Part shown: positions 12,911 to 24,639 of the stretch, piece by piece
Position numbering within the stretch: position 1 is the stretch's first letter
How the letters are laid out: the number at the start of each line of letters is the position of its first letter
Assembly (NCBI RefSeq): GCF_026212465.1
Contig: NC_080048.1
Coordinates: 39,287,875-39,351,874 of the forward strand
DNA from: Amaranthus tricolor
Lineage: Eukaryota; Streptophyta; Magnoliopsida; Caryophyllales; Amaranthaceae
Reading direction: 5' to 3'
DNA: 64,000 bases
Translations under genes and position numbers: made by a program
The notes under the pieces: generated by a model
The model's database searches: none
What the model was told of the DNA's origin: nothing
Seen by the model: only the letters and a program-made list of their open reading frames with translations

Positions 12911-13974
12911 AATATAATTTATTAAAAAAATAGCCAATGAAATGAGGAAGCTATATTATTAATTTATTTTTATATTTATTATATCATTACTTTCCCACTA
13001 ATTTTGTATTAGAAAAAAATATTTCAAATCTTCACTCAGACGGTTCTTTTTATGTTAAGTCAGAATAATATTTTTTGGTATGTTCATAACGTTTAGGAAA
13101 ATTTTTTAGCGCGTTTTACAATTCATGTAACTAATACCTTTTGTGGATTTGATTTATTTAAAAAGTACCTAGATCTTAATAACTAATTACCCATTTTTTT
13201 CTTGCACTTATTGATCCAAATTAAGTGTTTTTCCGAAAGTTAAGTCTAATCTCAATTGAAGCGTATTTTCTAGTCTAAAGGAGGTCGTTTAACTTTAAGC
13301 TTAATTTGATGACTCTTCATCCTAAGGCTAAGGCGACCTTCAATTTTGTCATTTAAAATCATGAATTACTATTACTATAGAATAATAAAACTCATGGATT
13401 CTACAAACAGTAACTCTTGTGAGAAACGATCCCTCAAGTTTAGACCCATCAGATTATTGGAATTAATATAAAGCAAAAATAATAATAAAAAAAAGACGGC
13501 ATGCTCCAGTAGCAAACGTTCCCCAAGGTAACCTTACATATTTCAAGGTCACGATTGCAAAACTTATTGGAAACTGAGGTAATGTAATCATCATCAAAAC
13601 TATTCTGATTTCTCATACATTAAAACTAAAATTATCAGATTCAAATGAGTATTCTCCCTCCATTTCGTTTTTCTTCATCTTCAACAACATGGATGAATTC
13701 ATGCAAAAATTCGAAGATTACGTGACTCAAACTCAACGGGATTCGTTTTTAAGAGACATATAAATAAGTTTGGTTTTATTTTCCTTCAAGAATTCAATAA
13801 ATTATAATCAAATAAAAAAAAACTGATGTTTCTCAATGCTGTTTTTGGTAGTTCCATTAAATGATGAGCATACTCAGCTTGAGCACGGCGATGGAAGTAA
13901 AACTAGTGAACATGAAGGTTAGTTTTGCATTTGATAACATATTATTTAAGTTGGTTACTATAAATTGGATGTAA

Positions 13975-14571
13975 ATAAATTTCAAGGTGATATTTAATAC
14001 TTACAAGTTGGTATTAGATATTATTCATTATAGTTTATGTAAGAATTCGAATTTTTTTTATAAGTTGACATTAAATAGTTTACAGTTTGGCATTAAATAG
14101 TTTTAAATAGGCAGATGCTATCCTAAATTGGCACTAGATAATTTTTAAATTGGCATTAAAAAGTTTTTAAATTGCATTAGATAGTTTTAAAGTGGCATTA
14201 CATAGTTTTAAATTGGTATTAGATACTATCCTATATTGGCGTTAGGTAGTTTCAAATTGGCATTATATAATTTTCAAATTGGCGTTAGATTGTTTCAAAT
14301 TGGCATTAGATGGGTTCAAATTGGTATTAGATAGTATTCAAATTGGCATTAAATAGTTTTCAAATTAGATAGTTTTAAATTGGTAGTAAGGATAGTTTGA
14401 AATTGGCATTATATAGTTTTAAATTGTCATTATATTACTAGTTAAATTGGCATTATATAGTATTCAAACTGGCATTAAATAGTTTCAAATTTGTATTATA
14501 TGGTATATAAATTGGCATTAGATATTCCCAAATTGGCATTAGATTTTTATAAGTTGACATTTGGTGATTAT
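13975..14571 (+). repeat. Minisatellite array, unit about 21 bp (AAATTGGCATTAGATAGTTT)
   Basis: About 25 diverged copies of a 20-21 bp unit, consensus AAATTGGCATTAGATAGTTT, run head to tail with some truncated units. The array is followed by a possible acceptor (TGTGACAG at 14579-14586). A related array with the complementary motif lies on the other side of the decayed gene (15660-16445), so the two arrays are in inverted orientation. Confidence 0.85.
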
Positions 14572-14656
14572 ATATATTTGTGACAGGATGTAATTATGAC
14601 AAGCAACTACAAATCATCAACCATGACAGAGATGACGATATTACAACGAACATTGA

Positions 14657-16812
14657 TTATGCTAATTTCCACTTCTCTTCTTGTTCACCAATTTCCACTG
14701 CCCTGTTAGGCAGTGGTATCTCTTCAACTGACGGGTTCACACCCTCTGCATCATCAACCCCCTACGCAATCCCCTTGCACCAGTCGCTGTATTGGTGCAT
14801 GAGTGGTAGTCTCTCGAGCGCGATTATCGCTTTCCCAAAACCAGCAGCCCTTTCAGCCTCAATTCTAGTTTTGAGGAGCTTCTCGTTCAGATGCTGAACT
14901 AGGGGCAAAGACCTAGGATACGGTCTTCCCTGAAAAGGAAATTTATAACAATAGCAGACAAGTAATACAAGCACACATCCAATAACAAAATTAATGCGAT
15001 TGTCTCCGTTCACACGATATACAGTGTCACACAAACTATCTAAGGTGAAAGAACACCAATCAAAGGAATTAATCAAAGCGGGATTAGAAATAGCAGAATA
15101 CACTGTCTTCCTGATCTTGAAATCAGGAAGAGGGGCTAATAAAATAGAGATGACATACAACACAAATAGTTTTTTAAATTCATCCCCTTCATCAGGGAAC
15201 CTCGTAAACAAGTGAGGAAGATGTTTCGCCCTCATCGCGTCTGGATTAGGAAACCCTAGAGTTTTAACCCATGCATCATACCCGTTTTCATGGGTGCAGG
15301 CTTTTATTTTGATTTGATTTGTTGGATTTAGCGGCAAACCAAATATATCAAATACATCATCAGCGTTTATGACGTATCCTCTGTTGTTGGGTATATTCTA
15401 AATCCGGTTAACATGGTCAAAGTGAGCAATAAGGAATGGTATAATGCCAGAAGGCATTTTACCGCACTTGACCTTCAGCAAACCAAAAAATCCGATGGCA
15501 TTCACATCACGAATTTGAGCCGGAGTGAGAGTAAATTCTTCTTTACCATTACTAAGGAAAAGATGTGGTTTGCAGTTTATGTAAATAGCTCTGTCAACAC
15601 TGCATACAAAATGGCAAACAATAAAAACTTGTATCATACTAAATCTCAATTTACATTAAATGAAATAACTAGTGCCAATTTATAAGTTATATATTGGCAA
15701 TTTACACTGATCTAATACCAACTTATATCACGCTAAACATGCATTTACAATATATTTGTAACAATATATATCTTACAATTTATAATATAATAAATATTAA
15801 TTCACATAAACTAATGCCAAATAATACATATTAAATGCCAACTTACACAGATTAAAACATTACTTAGAATAACATGATCTACTGCCAACTTACAATAACC
15901 TAATCCCAACTTATAATAACTTAATCCCAACTTACGATACCCTAATCCCAACTTATAATAACCTAATTCCAATTTAAAATAACCTAATCCCAACTTACAA
16001 TAATACAACAAAAACCTAATTCCAATAATCTAATGCCATTTACACTGATAACCTAATCCCAACTTATAATAACCAAATCCCAAATTACAATAACCTAATC
16101 CCAACTTACAATAATTTAATGCCATTTACACTAACAACGTAATCCCAACTTACAATAAGCTCATCCCAAATTACAATAAGCTCATCCCAATTTACACAGA
16201 TTAAAACGTCAATTAGAGTAACATGATCTAATGCCAACTTATATTGTATTAAATGCCAACTTATATTAATGAAAACTTATATAAATATTAAGAGAAAACT
16301 TTTATCATATTATAACGAATTAAATGCCAACTTACAAAACACTAAAGCCAATTTGTCACATATTAAGTTTCGATTTACATAAAAAAACCCCAATTTACAA
16401 AAAAAAAAAAAAACCCTCATTTACAGTAGATCTAATGCCAATTTTGTCAGATCTAAAGTCGATTTAAATATATATAAAAAAAGTTTACTTACGATCCTTC
16501 ATTTGTTTCCATTTTGACGTAAAATAGTTTAGCCTTCTTCTTTTTTGGTTTTGGGCTGGAACCTTGTACATCACCACTCGTTTCCGGATTTTGGTCTGGT
16601 CATCTCAAATTTTCGATTGCAGATGCTAGAGTTTGTTCATCATCCATGTCTAATATCAAAAATAATTTCGATTTTAGTTCATTAAAGAATAAAATTTGGT
16701 TAGTAATGGAATAAAACACTCGAAAATGGCGAAAATGAAGAAAAAAATAACCACGAAAAAGTAACCAAAATTGCATGTGAAAAAAAAGAAGAAAAAACTG
16801 TAATTTAATCAT
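14657..16812 (-). pseudogene. Degenerate transposon-type gene, stops in frame
   Basis: A short first exon has its ATG near 16645 (MDDEQTLASAIENLR) and then a TGA stop. The same frame continues (PDQNPETSGD, a lysine-rich run) to a GTAAGT donor near 16489. After an array of tandem repeats comes a long open stretch (15649 down to 14657) in one frame. It is interrupted by TAG at about 15400-15398 and again at 14764-14762, then ends at TAA 14659-14657. Recognisable blocks are FGLLKVKCGKMPSGIIPFL, DDVFDIFGLPLN and INSFDWCSFTLDSL. These resemble the uncharacterised plant proteins found with plant-mobile-domain or Ulp1-protease transposons; this is recall, not a search. All three stops could come from C-to-T changes (CGA or CAG to a stop). 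The gene is judged inactive. Confidence 0.6.
15660..16445 (-). repeat. Minisatellite array, unit about 20 bp (TAATCCCAACTTACAATAAC)
   Basis: About 25-30 copies of a roughly 20-bp unit, consensus TAATCCCAACTTACAATAAC with variants TAATGCCAACTTA. The reverse complement contains AAGTTGGCATTA, matching the array at 13975-14571 in inverted orientation. It occupies the probable intron between the first and second exons of the degenerate gene. Confidence 0.85.
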
Positions 16813-17532
16813 ACCTGGCTGTAGTTGAAGGAACTAGGAGAATGTCTGCTTGAAAAAAATGGCGAGTGATAAGGAAGATATTTGATTGAGAATTAAAAGG
16901 AAACGAGAAGAAGAAAGAAAAGGGAAAATGGTGAGTCAAGTGCTTAATTGAAACTAAAATGGGAGGTTTTGAATATAGAAGGTCTTTTTTTAAAAAATAA
17001 TGATTACAGTTTTGAGTGAGGGAAATGACGCGTATTACAGGGAGACAAAATCAATAATGAGTTGCAGTTTCCAATTGCATCCTAACTTGACATGATTACA
17101 CCTAAACTGCCTTAATTACTGAAATTCATTTTATTTCTTTTTTATTTTAAATTGGGCCGGCTAATAGAGACTACAAATTCATTTCGTAGTGTGTATTATA
17201 TGCTGCCTTAATTATTAAAAATATAATAATAAACAAACTGGAGATAAATTATATATGTAAATATAACAAAAAAAAAAAGTTAAATTAATTTATATATAAA
17301 AATCAAACAAACTCAAAAAAATCTAAAAATATTATATACCAAAATTGGAGAAAGAAAATCAAATCTCTTAAAAAATAAATACTATTTTTTCAGAAAAAAA
17401 ATCTCAAATTTAATTTGTCTTTCTTTCCCTCGTGTATTTACAAAAATGGATGTGTAGATGAACAAATAAGAGGGGAGAATAAAGGGAGGGGGAGAGGATA
17501 AGGCTAATAAGCTTCTGTATTTGTGGGCAAAA

Positions 17533-20500
17533 ATGGAGCTTGCCATCCATAACCACTCATTTTCGATTGTTCCTCTGTACAAAGGTTACCCTCATTTTCC
17601 TTCTTTTCTCTTTTGTACTATACTAATTCTCTTATATTATTATGTTGTTCTGCTACATGATTAAATGGTAATCTCTAGATGGGTTGAATGAAATATTTGT
17701 GTTGATGGGTGAACTCATTTACCCTAATTCTGGTTTAGTTTCTGCTCTTGTTCTTACACAGATGGCTTTGTGTCTATAAAGGCTAATGTTAATGCTTTTT
17801 CATAGTCTAATCATCATGTTACTCGTATTGGAGGTTTTAAGTATGTTTAATATCAATATGTTCGATGGAATATGAGATGTCGGCCGTTGAGAGTTGAGAC
17901 CTTCAGTTATCGACTGACATGCAAATGAAAATTGTTTATTTTAATAGTCTAACAGGGGAAATCTAGGTCTGGTCTATCTAGCTCATTGTTCGGATCATTT
18001 GATAAAAAACCTATTAAAATATAATATATAATTGTGTAACGTAAAGCACATTAACAATGACAGTCGAGATGGTTTAACGCACGAGTGTTCCACCCACCTT
18101 ATACCAGTACGATGGATTCGCCCTTAGTCTCTAAGTACCAAACCACCAATTCATTAGTTATTACTAACCATTAAAAGTGACGATTCTAGAATACTTACAT
18201 AGGATGGGCCAAATGCCCATCTGAACGAACTTGCCTGTTATTCTTCTTTGTTATATACTGCATAATTTAATATTAATATGATTTTTAATCAAATGAATTG
18301 GGTTATGGCTCGGACAGGGTTAGACCTAGATTCCCCTACTCACCAATGTGTTCGAAATTTAAGTACACAAGGATGAGCTTAAAGATCTTCAAGGAAAAAA
18401 CACTTATGGGTACTTGGGTTGATTCCAATCATGTAAGTTGCAAGGAAAATGAGGTAATGAGTGATAATGAGAAATTGCAAGAAAAACTCTCAAGGACATT
18501 GGTGGCAATGTTTCTCTAGCCTTCATGTATTAGTGTTTACCTCTTTTTTTGAGCTGCATATATTGAGTTTTTCACTATTCTCATACTCTATTCTTGATTA
18601 TGTGAAGTGGGTTATGTGTTTTTATAGCTATCAAATATGTCATGGGAACCAGGGTTGGCCTAGACAGGGGTTCAATTCTCACCACTATAGGAATGATTAA
18701 TTCCCCCTCCCCTCCTTGCCCGTATGTAATTCTCCAGCCTTACCCCGTACCATAAAAAAGCAGTCCGATATGTCATATGTTGGAAAAATACATGTAAATA
18801 GTCCATTAGGTAACTGGTTCTACGTCAAACATACATAATACACTACAAAAGAATGCTTATACATCGACATGGCTTTTCCTTGCAAAAAATGTCGCTAAGA
18901 GCATATAGCGACAGAAACCGTCCGTTGCTAGATGCTTCATTGCAAAGGCCTCTTTTGTCGTTATATTGGACAAGGAAAAGTTTTTCGCCAACTATAGTGA
19001 GTCCTCCAATGGTCCTTGGAGTTTAAATTCTATTTATCTACCCACTAGGACATTACATAGTTTATGTGATCTCTCTAGTTTTTGTTACATAAATAACATA
19101 ACTGTCTTGTGATTTACATTGTTTTAATATGATAAAGTGACTAGGACCCAAGGGCTTGAAGTTGCATGGTCTCAGAAGGAACACCTTGAGAATATCTTCT
19201 GCACTTCCAGAAACAGTGTTGTCTATAACTATAGCAACTGCTGTTGTTGGTGCAGCAGCTACTGTTCTTGTTAAAAGAACCCAACAGTCTGAAAAAAGGT
19301 GTGTTCACTTTCACTTTTATTTTCCTCCATATACTGGGAAGTCTGCTCAATATAGCAATTTGTTAAGTAACCGGCTCAACCAAAAGCTTAATTTGATGGT
19401 TGATGCCCCATGATACGTTATATACTCTAACACACCCCCTTACACGAGAGCGTTTTGGGCCAGAAGTGTGGATGCAGCACAAGCCCTTAGTGGTTGAGAT
19501 TTGAGCCCGTGACCTCTTGTCACTCTGGCTCTAATACCATATCAAGAAACCAACTCAACCAAAAGCTAAAGTTGATGATTGAGGCCCATGATATGTTATA
19601 TACACTAAGCTAGGTGGGGTCTTGAGGGTCAAATTTACGCAATTTTACCCTTGTAAAAACAAACAACTTATTTTCGATTGACTGATGATTGCAAATATCA
19701 TCTACAACTTCACTTAGATATAAAGTGTTCCTGTTATAATGCACCAATTTACTAGTTCATTATCATCCAAAACGGAGAACTATAATTCTTTGGCTTCATC
19801 AAGAATCAGTATATGTGATTGCTATGTTTCATAGTTTCCAAAGACGATTCTTCAACCTACTATGTTAAGCTGAATAATTTGCTTGTAAATGTGACTGTTG
19901 TAGTGTTGTTAATGCAAAATGAGGAGACAATCACGATTGTGATAACATCACGGTGATACAGTATTAAGAGTAATGCAGTTCTCGTAACGCCAAATATCAT
20001 CCATAAGCATGAGATCGTGTTTCTTTAAACGGCTCAAAACACATTTTTTACACACATTAAATTATATAGGTTCGTTCTGTTTTCGAAAACCTTTACAACG
20101 CAGTTGATGCGATGTAGTTTTGTTTTTGCACTATGCTTCCACCTTCCGATGAATCTAGTTTGAATCTTTTAATCGAGTTTCCACATATAATTGCGAAGCA
20201 ACTGAAGCATATGTTTTTGATTGAATGAAGTCAGACTCTGGTAAAAACTTGCGAAGATTGTGGCGGTTCTGGTATATGCTCAGAGTGCAAAGGAGAAGGA
20301 TTTGTGCTTCAGAAACTGTCTGAAGCAAACGCTGAAAGGGCTCGGATGATATCTAAAACTGCAGCAACACGCTATACAGCTGGGTAATACATTCTCTTAT
20401 ACCATCTAATATCTACAACTAGATTTGGTCGCGTTTTCATCTAGCTTGTTCGTTGTGCCCTTGCACTGAAGGCGTAAAGTCTTCATCTGATTGTTCTGAT

Positions 20501-20596
20501 TGGAACAGGCTTCCTCGGAAATGGAGCTACTGTACGAAGTGTTCATCAGGTCGTTCCTGTAGTACCTGCAGCGGCAGTGGAAAACTGAGTTTGTAA
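17533..20596 (+). CDS. DnaJ-type cysteine-rich zinc-finger protein, probably plastid
   Basis: Four exons, 17533-17584, 19145-19298, 20231-20383 and 20509-20596, join in one frame to give 148 residues. The N-terminal part is basic and serine-rich like a transit peptide. A hydrophobic stretch follows (about residues 43-62, ending GAAATVLV). The C-terminal part has two cysteine pairs in CxxCxGxG form (C76-C79, C85-C88) and two more (C128-C131, C137-C140). That is the DnaJ/Hsp40 zinc-finger layout without a J domain, as in plant BSD2/LQY1-like proteins. The RYTAGLPRKWSYCTKC block is typical of a small family with an Arabidopsis member of about 154 residues (At5g17840 as I recall it). A chaperone or disulfide role in plastids is inferred. 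The first intron is 1.56 kb and holds a CACTA-like insertion; intron 2 holds another repeat. Confidence 0.82.
18841..18999. mobile_element. Possible short CACTA-type element
   Basis: The segment begins CACTACAAAAGAATGC and ends CAACTATAGTG, so it is bounded by CACTA and TAGTG as in CACTA transposons. TTTTCCTTG occurs near both ends in inverted orientation. Internal sequence has TGTCGCTA and TAGCGACA pairs. No 3-bp target duplication is visible, so it may be decayed. It lies in the first intron of the zinc-finger gene. Confidence 0.42.
19358..19608. repeat. Short direct repeats (about 60 bp) flanking about 130 bp
   Basis: The copies at about 19368-19428 and 19549-19606 share GGCTCAACCAAAAGCT/AACTCAACCAAAAGCTAA, TGATGGTTGA/TGATGATTGA and CCCATGATA(C/T)GTTATATAC. 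Between them lies ACACACCCCCTTACACGAGAG and GCTCTAATACCATATCAAGA. From recall this unit occurs in many dicot genomes. It behaves like a tiny terminal-repeat element. It lies in intron 2 of the zinc-finger gene. Confidence 0.6.
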
Positions 20597-22260
20597 TTGT
20601 TCGCAACATCTTGGCTTTGATTACTTAAGTCGATGTTTGGTTCCTATCCATCTAGTGTGTCTTTTGTTCCCGCGTCTTCTTGGTTCTATCATGCCTAGAT
20701 CGTTGTAACTACATCTTTTTTGTTAGTTGGTTTCAGTCGAAAAAATGATCGAGTTTGAAAGATTTCGAGGTTGTTGGCTGTATGCCCGTATCTTTTGAGT
20801 TCGTCCTTGTGAATGTGCAAAAAAATTTGTCAAAATTGCTAATTTGAGTGCACTATTGGTTAAAAATTTGATGTAGAAATATTGATTTACATGTTTATAA
20901 AAGGTGAGTTGTAGATTTACAACATACCATTTGAAATGTCAAAAACTACTATATAACGCTATTCGTTAAACAATAATGTTGATGCGTTTGAATTTAAATT
21001 TTTTAACTCAAATCAAATCATGAAAATCTATATAAAATGGCACTAGTACCTTGTAACTTGCATGAAACAAAGAATGATGCAAGTATGCAAGGATGAAGTA
21101 TTTACTCGTCCCTCTCATTCAACATTATTTTTATATTTGAAAATAAATTTACTTATTTCTTTTAATTTTTTATCTATACATTTTAATTTTTTTTTAATAT
21201 CATTCACATAATTTAATTTCTATTTTTATTTATTATAAAATATATATTTTTAAATAACTCCTTTTTTATGCTAAATCAAGGGATGAATGAGTAAAGGAGA
21301 AGCCGTACATAACTTCTGTACCAATCTCTTTCAATTTGTTATGTTTATTAAACTCATACGAAATGATTTCATCATCAATATTCAATGCTCAAGAATCAAT
21401 CAAAATATTATTATTATTTTCAAAGTATCAAAATTTTTAATATCGAATAGGCCGAAAAAAGAAAATTATTAGAGAGAGGTACTCGGAAATTTAACTAGTA
21501 CGGGTGGTATAAATTTTCAACTGAGATAATTTTTATTTTCAAATCATTAATTCTTAATTATATATATTTAATCCTAATTAATTAGGAGTAATACACTTAG
21601 GGTAGATTTTCTAGAAAATGGTGAACAAATCAACTTTGATGAAAATGTAAAATGGAGAACTTTGTTATGTTAAAATTAAGTCATGGTTTGTTTAACAATT
21701 AATTGTTGGTTTATTAAAGGATTTACTCGATAAATGAAATTTTTTTATTTTTTTCAAAATAAATAAAAATAAATATGTTAGAAAGTAATTCTCAAAATAA
21801 CTATACGGAAAAAGAATAAGTTGCAATTACGATCTTAATTGCGTCGATTCGACTTAGTAATTGCAACCCAATCTATGACCAACACAACCTCCCCAAATTA
21901 AAGTGAAGCAATCCCTTCTTGATTGCATCTTATTTTGTGTCACCAAGGAGATTATCATTCTATTTAATCCTACATAATAAATTAATCACATATAACATTT
22001 ATATATATATATATATATATAAACTATAAATACTAACAATAGAATACTCACATATTATTTTTTATAGCTCAAAAGGTTTAAAAACCATGTACACCCGTAT
22101 ATAAATTCAAAAAATATTTTCCTGTCCTTTTAATTCTATTTCATTTAACCCAAAAATTTTTTCACAATAAATTATTAAAAGGGACAAAATTAAAAAACCG
22201 AATTGTACCCTATATAATCAATTTACATAACAATCATTATCAAAAGCTAGCTAGCAAAGA
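20597..22260. other. Gene-free AT-rich DNA with one Stowaway-like MITE
   Basis: No convincing coding exon is visible. A Stowaway-like element lies at about 21105-21291 (CTCGTCCCTCTCATTC at the left, GGGATGAATGAG at the right, TA on both sides). An (AT)n run lies at 22000-22021. Confidence 0.6.
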
Positions 22261-22289
22261 AAGCATCCATAGAGCCGTAGGGCATCGCC

Positions 22290-22553
22290 TTAACAATGGT
22301 CATTATCATTATCAACCTGACCGTATAGTATTAGGTGTGTCCAAGATCTTCTCCTTGGCAAACCGTCACATACGAACGCTCGATCTCCTTTGCCGCTCTG
22401 GATGTAGGGGTTAGCCAAGAAGAACATCTTGGCCACCATGGCCGATGCCAATAAATCTAATGACCACACTCCATAACCCAGGGTGCACATCATATATAGA
22501 ATGCACCCGAGGGTAATTTTTTGAAACAAAGAAAACCCTAAATGCAAAATCAA
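22290..22553 (-). other. Unrecognised open reading frame, 80-87 codons
   Basis: An open frame on the minus strand includes MCTLGYGVWSLDLL, AMVAKMFFLANPYIQSGKG and FVCDGLPRRRSW. Its base composition is less AT-rich than its surroundings (about 22265-22470), as in coding or recently inserted DNA. I do not recognise the protein, and its upstream part runs into the repeat at 22480. It may be a fragment of an old gene or transposon. Confidence 0.2.
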
Positions 22554-22960
22554 TCTTTTTCTTTAATTTCTTCAACCTCACTCAATCTTAACCTAATAAA
22601 AATAATCCTACTCCATAATATCCACCTCAATCTTAACCTCACACAGAGTGCACATTATACATGGAGTGCATATGAGGAAAACTTTTCTGCTTATCTAAGC
22701 GACAACCTAATTAATGATACAATCGATTTTTCTCTATTCTTCAGCCTCACTCGATCTTAACCTAATAAAAACAATCCTACTTCATAATATTCACCTTATT
22801 CTATAAAAACGACATTCACCCAGAGTGCACACCATACAGGAGCACATCCAAGGAAAACTTTTTGCTTTCTAACCGACATGCAAAAAACCCTAATGACATG
22901 ATTGATCTTTCTCGTTTCTTTGAACTCACTCAACCTTAACCTTAAAAGCAATCCTAGTAC
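22478..22960. repeat. Three tandem copies of a 170-180 bp unit
   Basis: Each copy begins near AGAGTGCACAT(T/C)ATA and carries in order GGAGTGCA, GAGGAAAACTTTT, a GATTGATCTTTTTCT-like run, CTCACTCAATCTTAACC and AATAATCCTACTCCATAAT. Copies start at about 22480, 22647 and 22818. Similarity falls from the first to the third, so the array is not recent. Confidence 0.75.
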
Positions 22961-23029
22961 AATCAACTATAATCTTTTTCATACTAAGTTTCCAAAGGTT
23001 TGTACTAGTGAAGGTACATACATTTTGTA

Positions 23030-23640
23030 GGGATTATATAGAACTTTCAATAGTTGACATTGTCATTAGTGTAATGAATGATTAATCTTTAGTTAATCCT
23101 ACTAGTTTTATTATAATAATTAAGAAATGAATCCTGTTGGCCGCATATTTGGTTTTGGCTTATGAAGTAGTTTTTGAAGAATCCTAAGAGAGATTCTTGG
23201 GTTGTAACTTGTCATATAGGAAGGGATATTCCAACTAATCTTACAAGTCAACTAAGTATATTCACTGTCTATCTTCCTTACAAAACTTGCATCATTCATG
23301 TACTTGCAATAATTTTCTACACATATGAATTAGACGTGTGATGATGGGCTGATGACTATAACAATAATATATAGAGTAGATAATATTTTTGTGTAGTACT
23401 CGACTTTGATAATTTTGTCTGACATATATAAAAATAAGAAAACAAATTTTTTGGAATAAATAGTTAGTCTATAACAAAATTGTAGTTTTCAAAAATGTGT
23501 TAATTGTACTATTACTTTTAGTTTTTTTTAGATAATTTTCTTATAGTATTTTTAAAGAATGAAATTATTAATTTTGTACTATAAAAGTCAATAATGACAT
23601 CATTATATCGAACTGGGGGGATATTTTCTTGATGATTATA
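23030..23640. other. Gene-free AT-rich stretch
   Basis: No gene, clear repeat or RNA was recognised. Confidence 0.5.
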
Positions 23641-23690
23641 ATATCTATGTATTTTTCAATATATAAGCTGTTTTATTTTAATAATAGTTG

Positions 23691-24291
23691 TTTCGGTAAT
23701 GAAACGAGGAAGTGCGAGACACTTGGAATACCACAGATGGAGGCGTTATCGGAAGTAGCAACTCGTGGGAGGAAGCGACCTGAATTCCTGCAACACAACA
23801 CGTTAGCCTTGTCCGGGGGTGATCTCCCGGAAAACCCCTCCGACGCTCAAGTCAGAACGTAGATCGAAAATTAATGAATGACAGATTGTAGAATGAATGC
23901 AAGAAGGAAGGTCGGGATTGGGATTGCTAGTGCTAGTGCTAGTGTTTGGGAAGGCTAAGGAAGTAATGTAAGCAAGGATACTAGGAAAGCTATTTCAGAT
24001 GATCCTCCCTCCTTGATGGTAGCCCCTATTTATAATGGTGAGGAAGGGAAGTTGCAGAAGAAGTGAACTATCATGGGAGTAGTGGGAGTAATGGGAGGTG
24101 GACTGATCATGGGAAGAGTGGGCAGTTATTCATCTTGAAACAAGGAGAGCCATGCATTGTGGGAGAGTGGGGAGTTAGGGTTTTTTAAAGGTAACTGGCC
24201 CATGGGCCATTCAAGGAAGATGGGACTTCCAGAAAAAGCCCATTGACCGAAAGTCAAGGTCAACGGAAAAGGTCAAAGGGTATTTCGGTAA
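23691..24291. repeat. GC-richer repeat-like block bounded by TTTCGGTAAT
   Basis: The 10-bp word TTTCGGTAAT occurs at 23691-23700 and again at 24282-24291. The DNA between is less AT-rich than its surroundings and includes TCCGGGGGTGATCTCCCGGA, CCCCTCCGACGCTCAAG and a triple GCTAGT run near 23927-23944. These phrases look like non-coding parts of plant retroelements, but no terminal repeats, primer-binding site or protein was found. Confidence 0.35.
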
Positions 24292-24639
24292 TATGATGCT
24301 AATTATTAAATAAATAAATTAATTAAAAAACAGTACCATGACAATAGTTATTACTATCTTATTGTTATAGATAGATATTAATTTTATATATACTTATCTA
24401 AGTTGGAGAATATTCAATTTAATTCTTAATGTTCTCCACTAATTACAACATCTTTGATACTAAGTAAATGTATGAACGATTCGTTTCTATTGAAAGAGTA
24501 GATAGATTTTATATTAGTTGTTTTTGGTTTAGTCAAGATCCAATCACAAACTTTGGATCTTGAGGCGTGGAATATCTTAATGTCAACTTTCATGAGGTTT
24601 GAGTTTGTTTGGTATTAAGGATGATCATGAATTTAAGAT

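Noticed and set aside
13975..16445. CRISPR-like repeated units
   Set aside because: Units are contiguous 20-bp minisatellite copies without unique spacers, in a plant nuclear sequence.
18298..18700. Overlapping plus-strand frames in the first intron of the zinc-finger gene
   Set aside because: No recognisable domain, and the gene frame is continuous without them.
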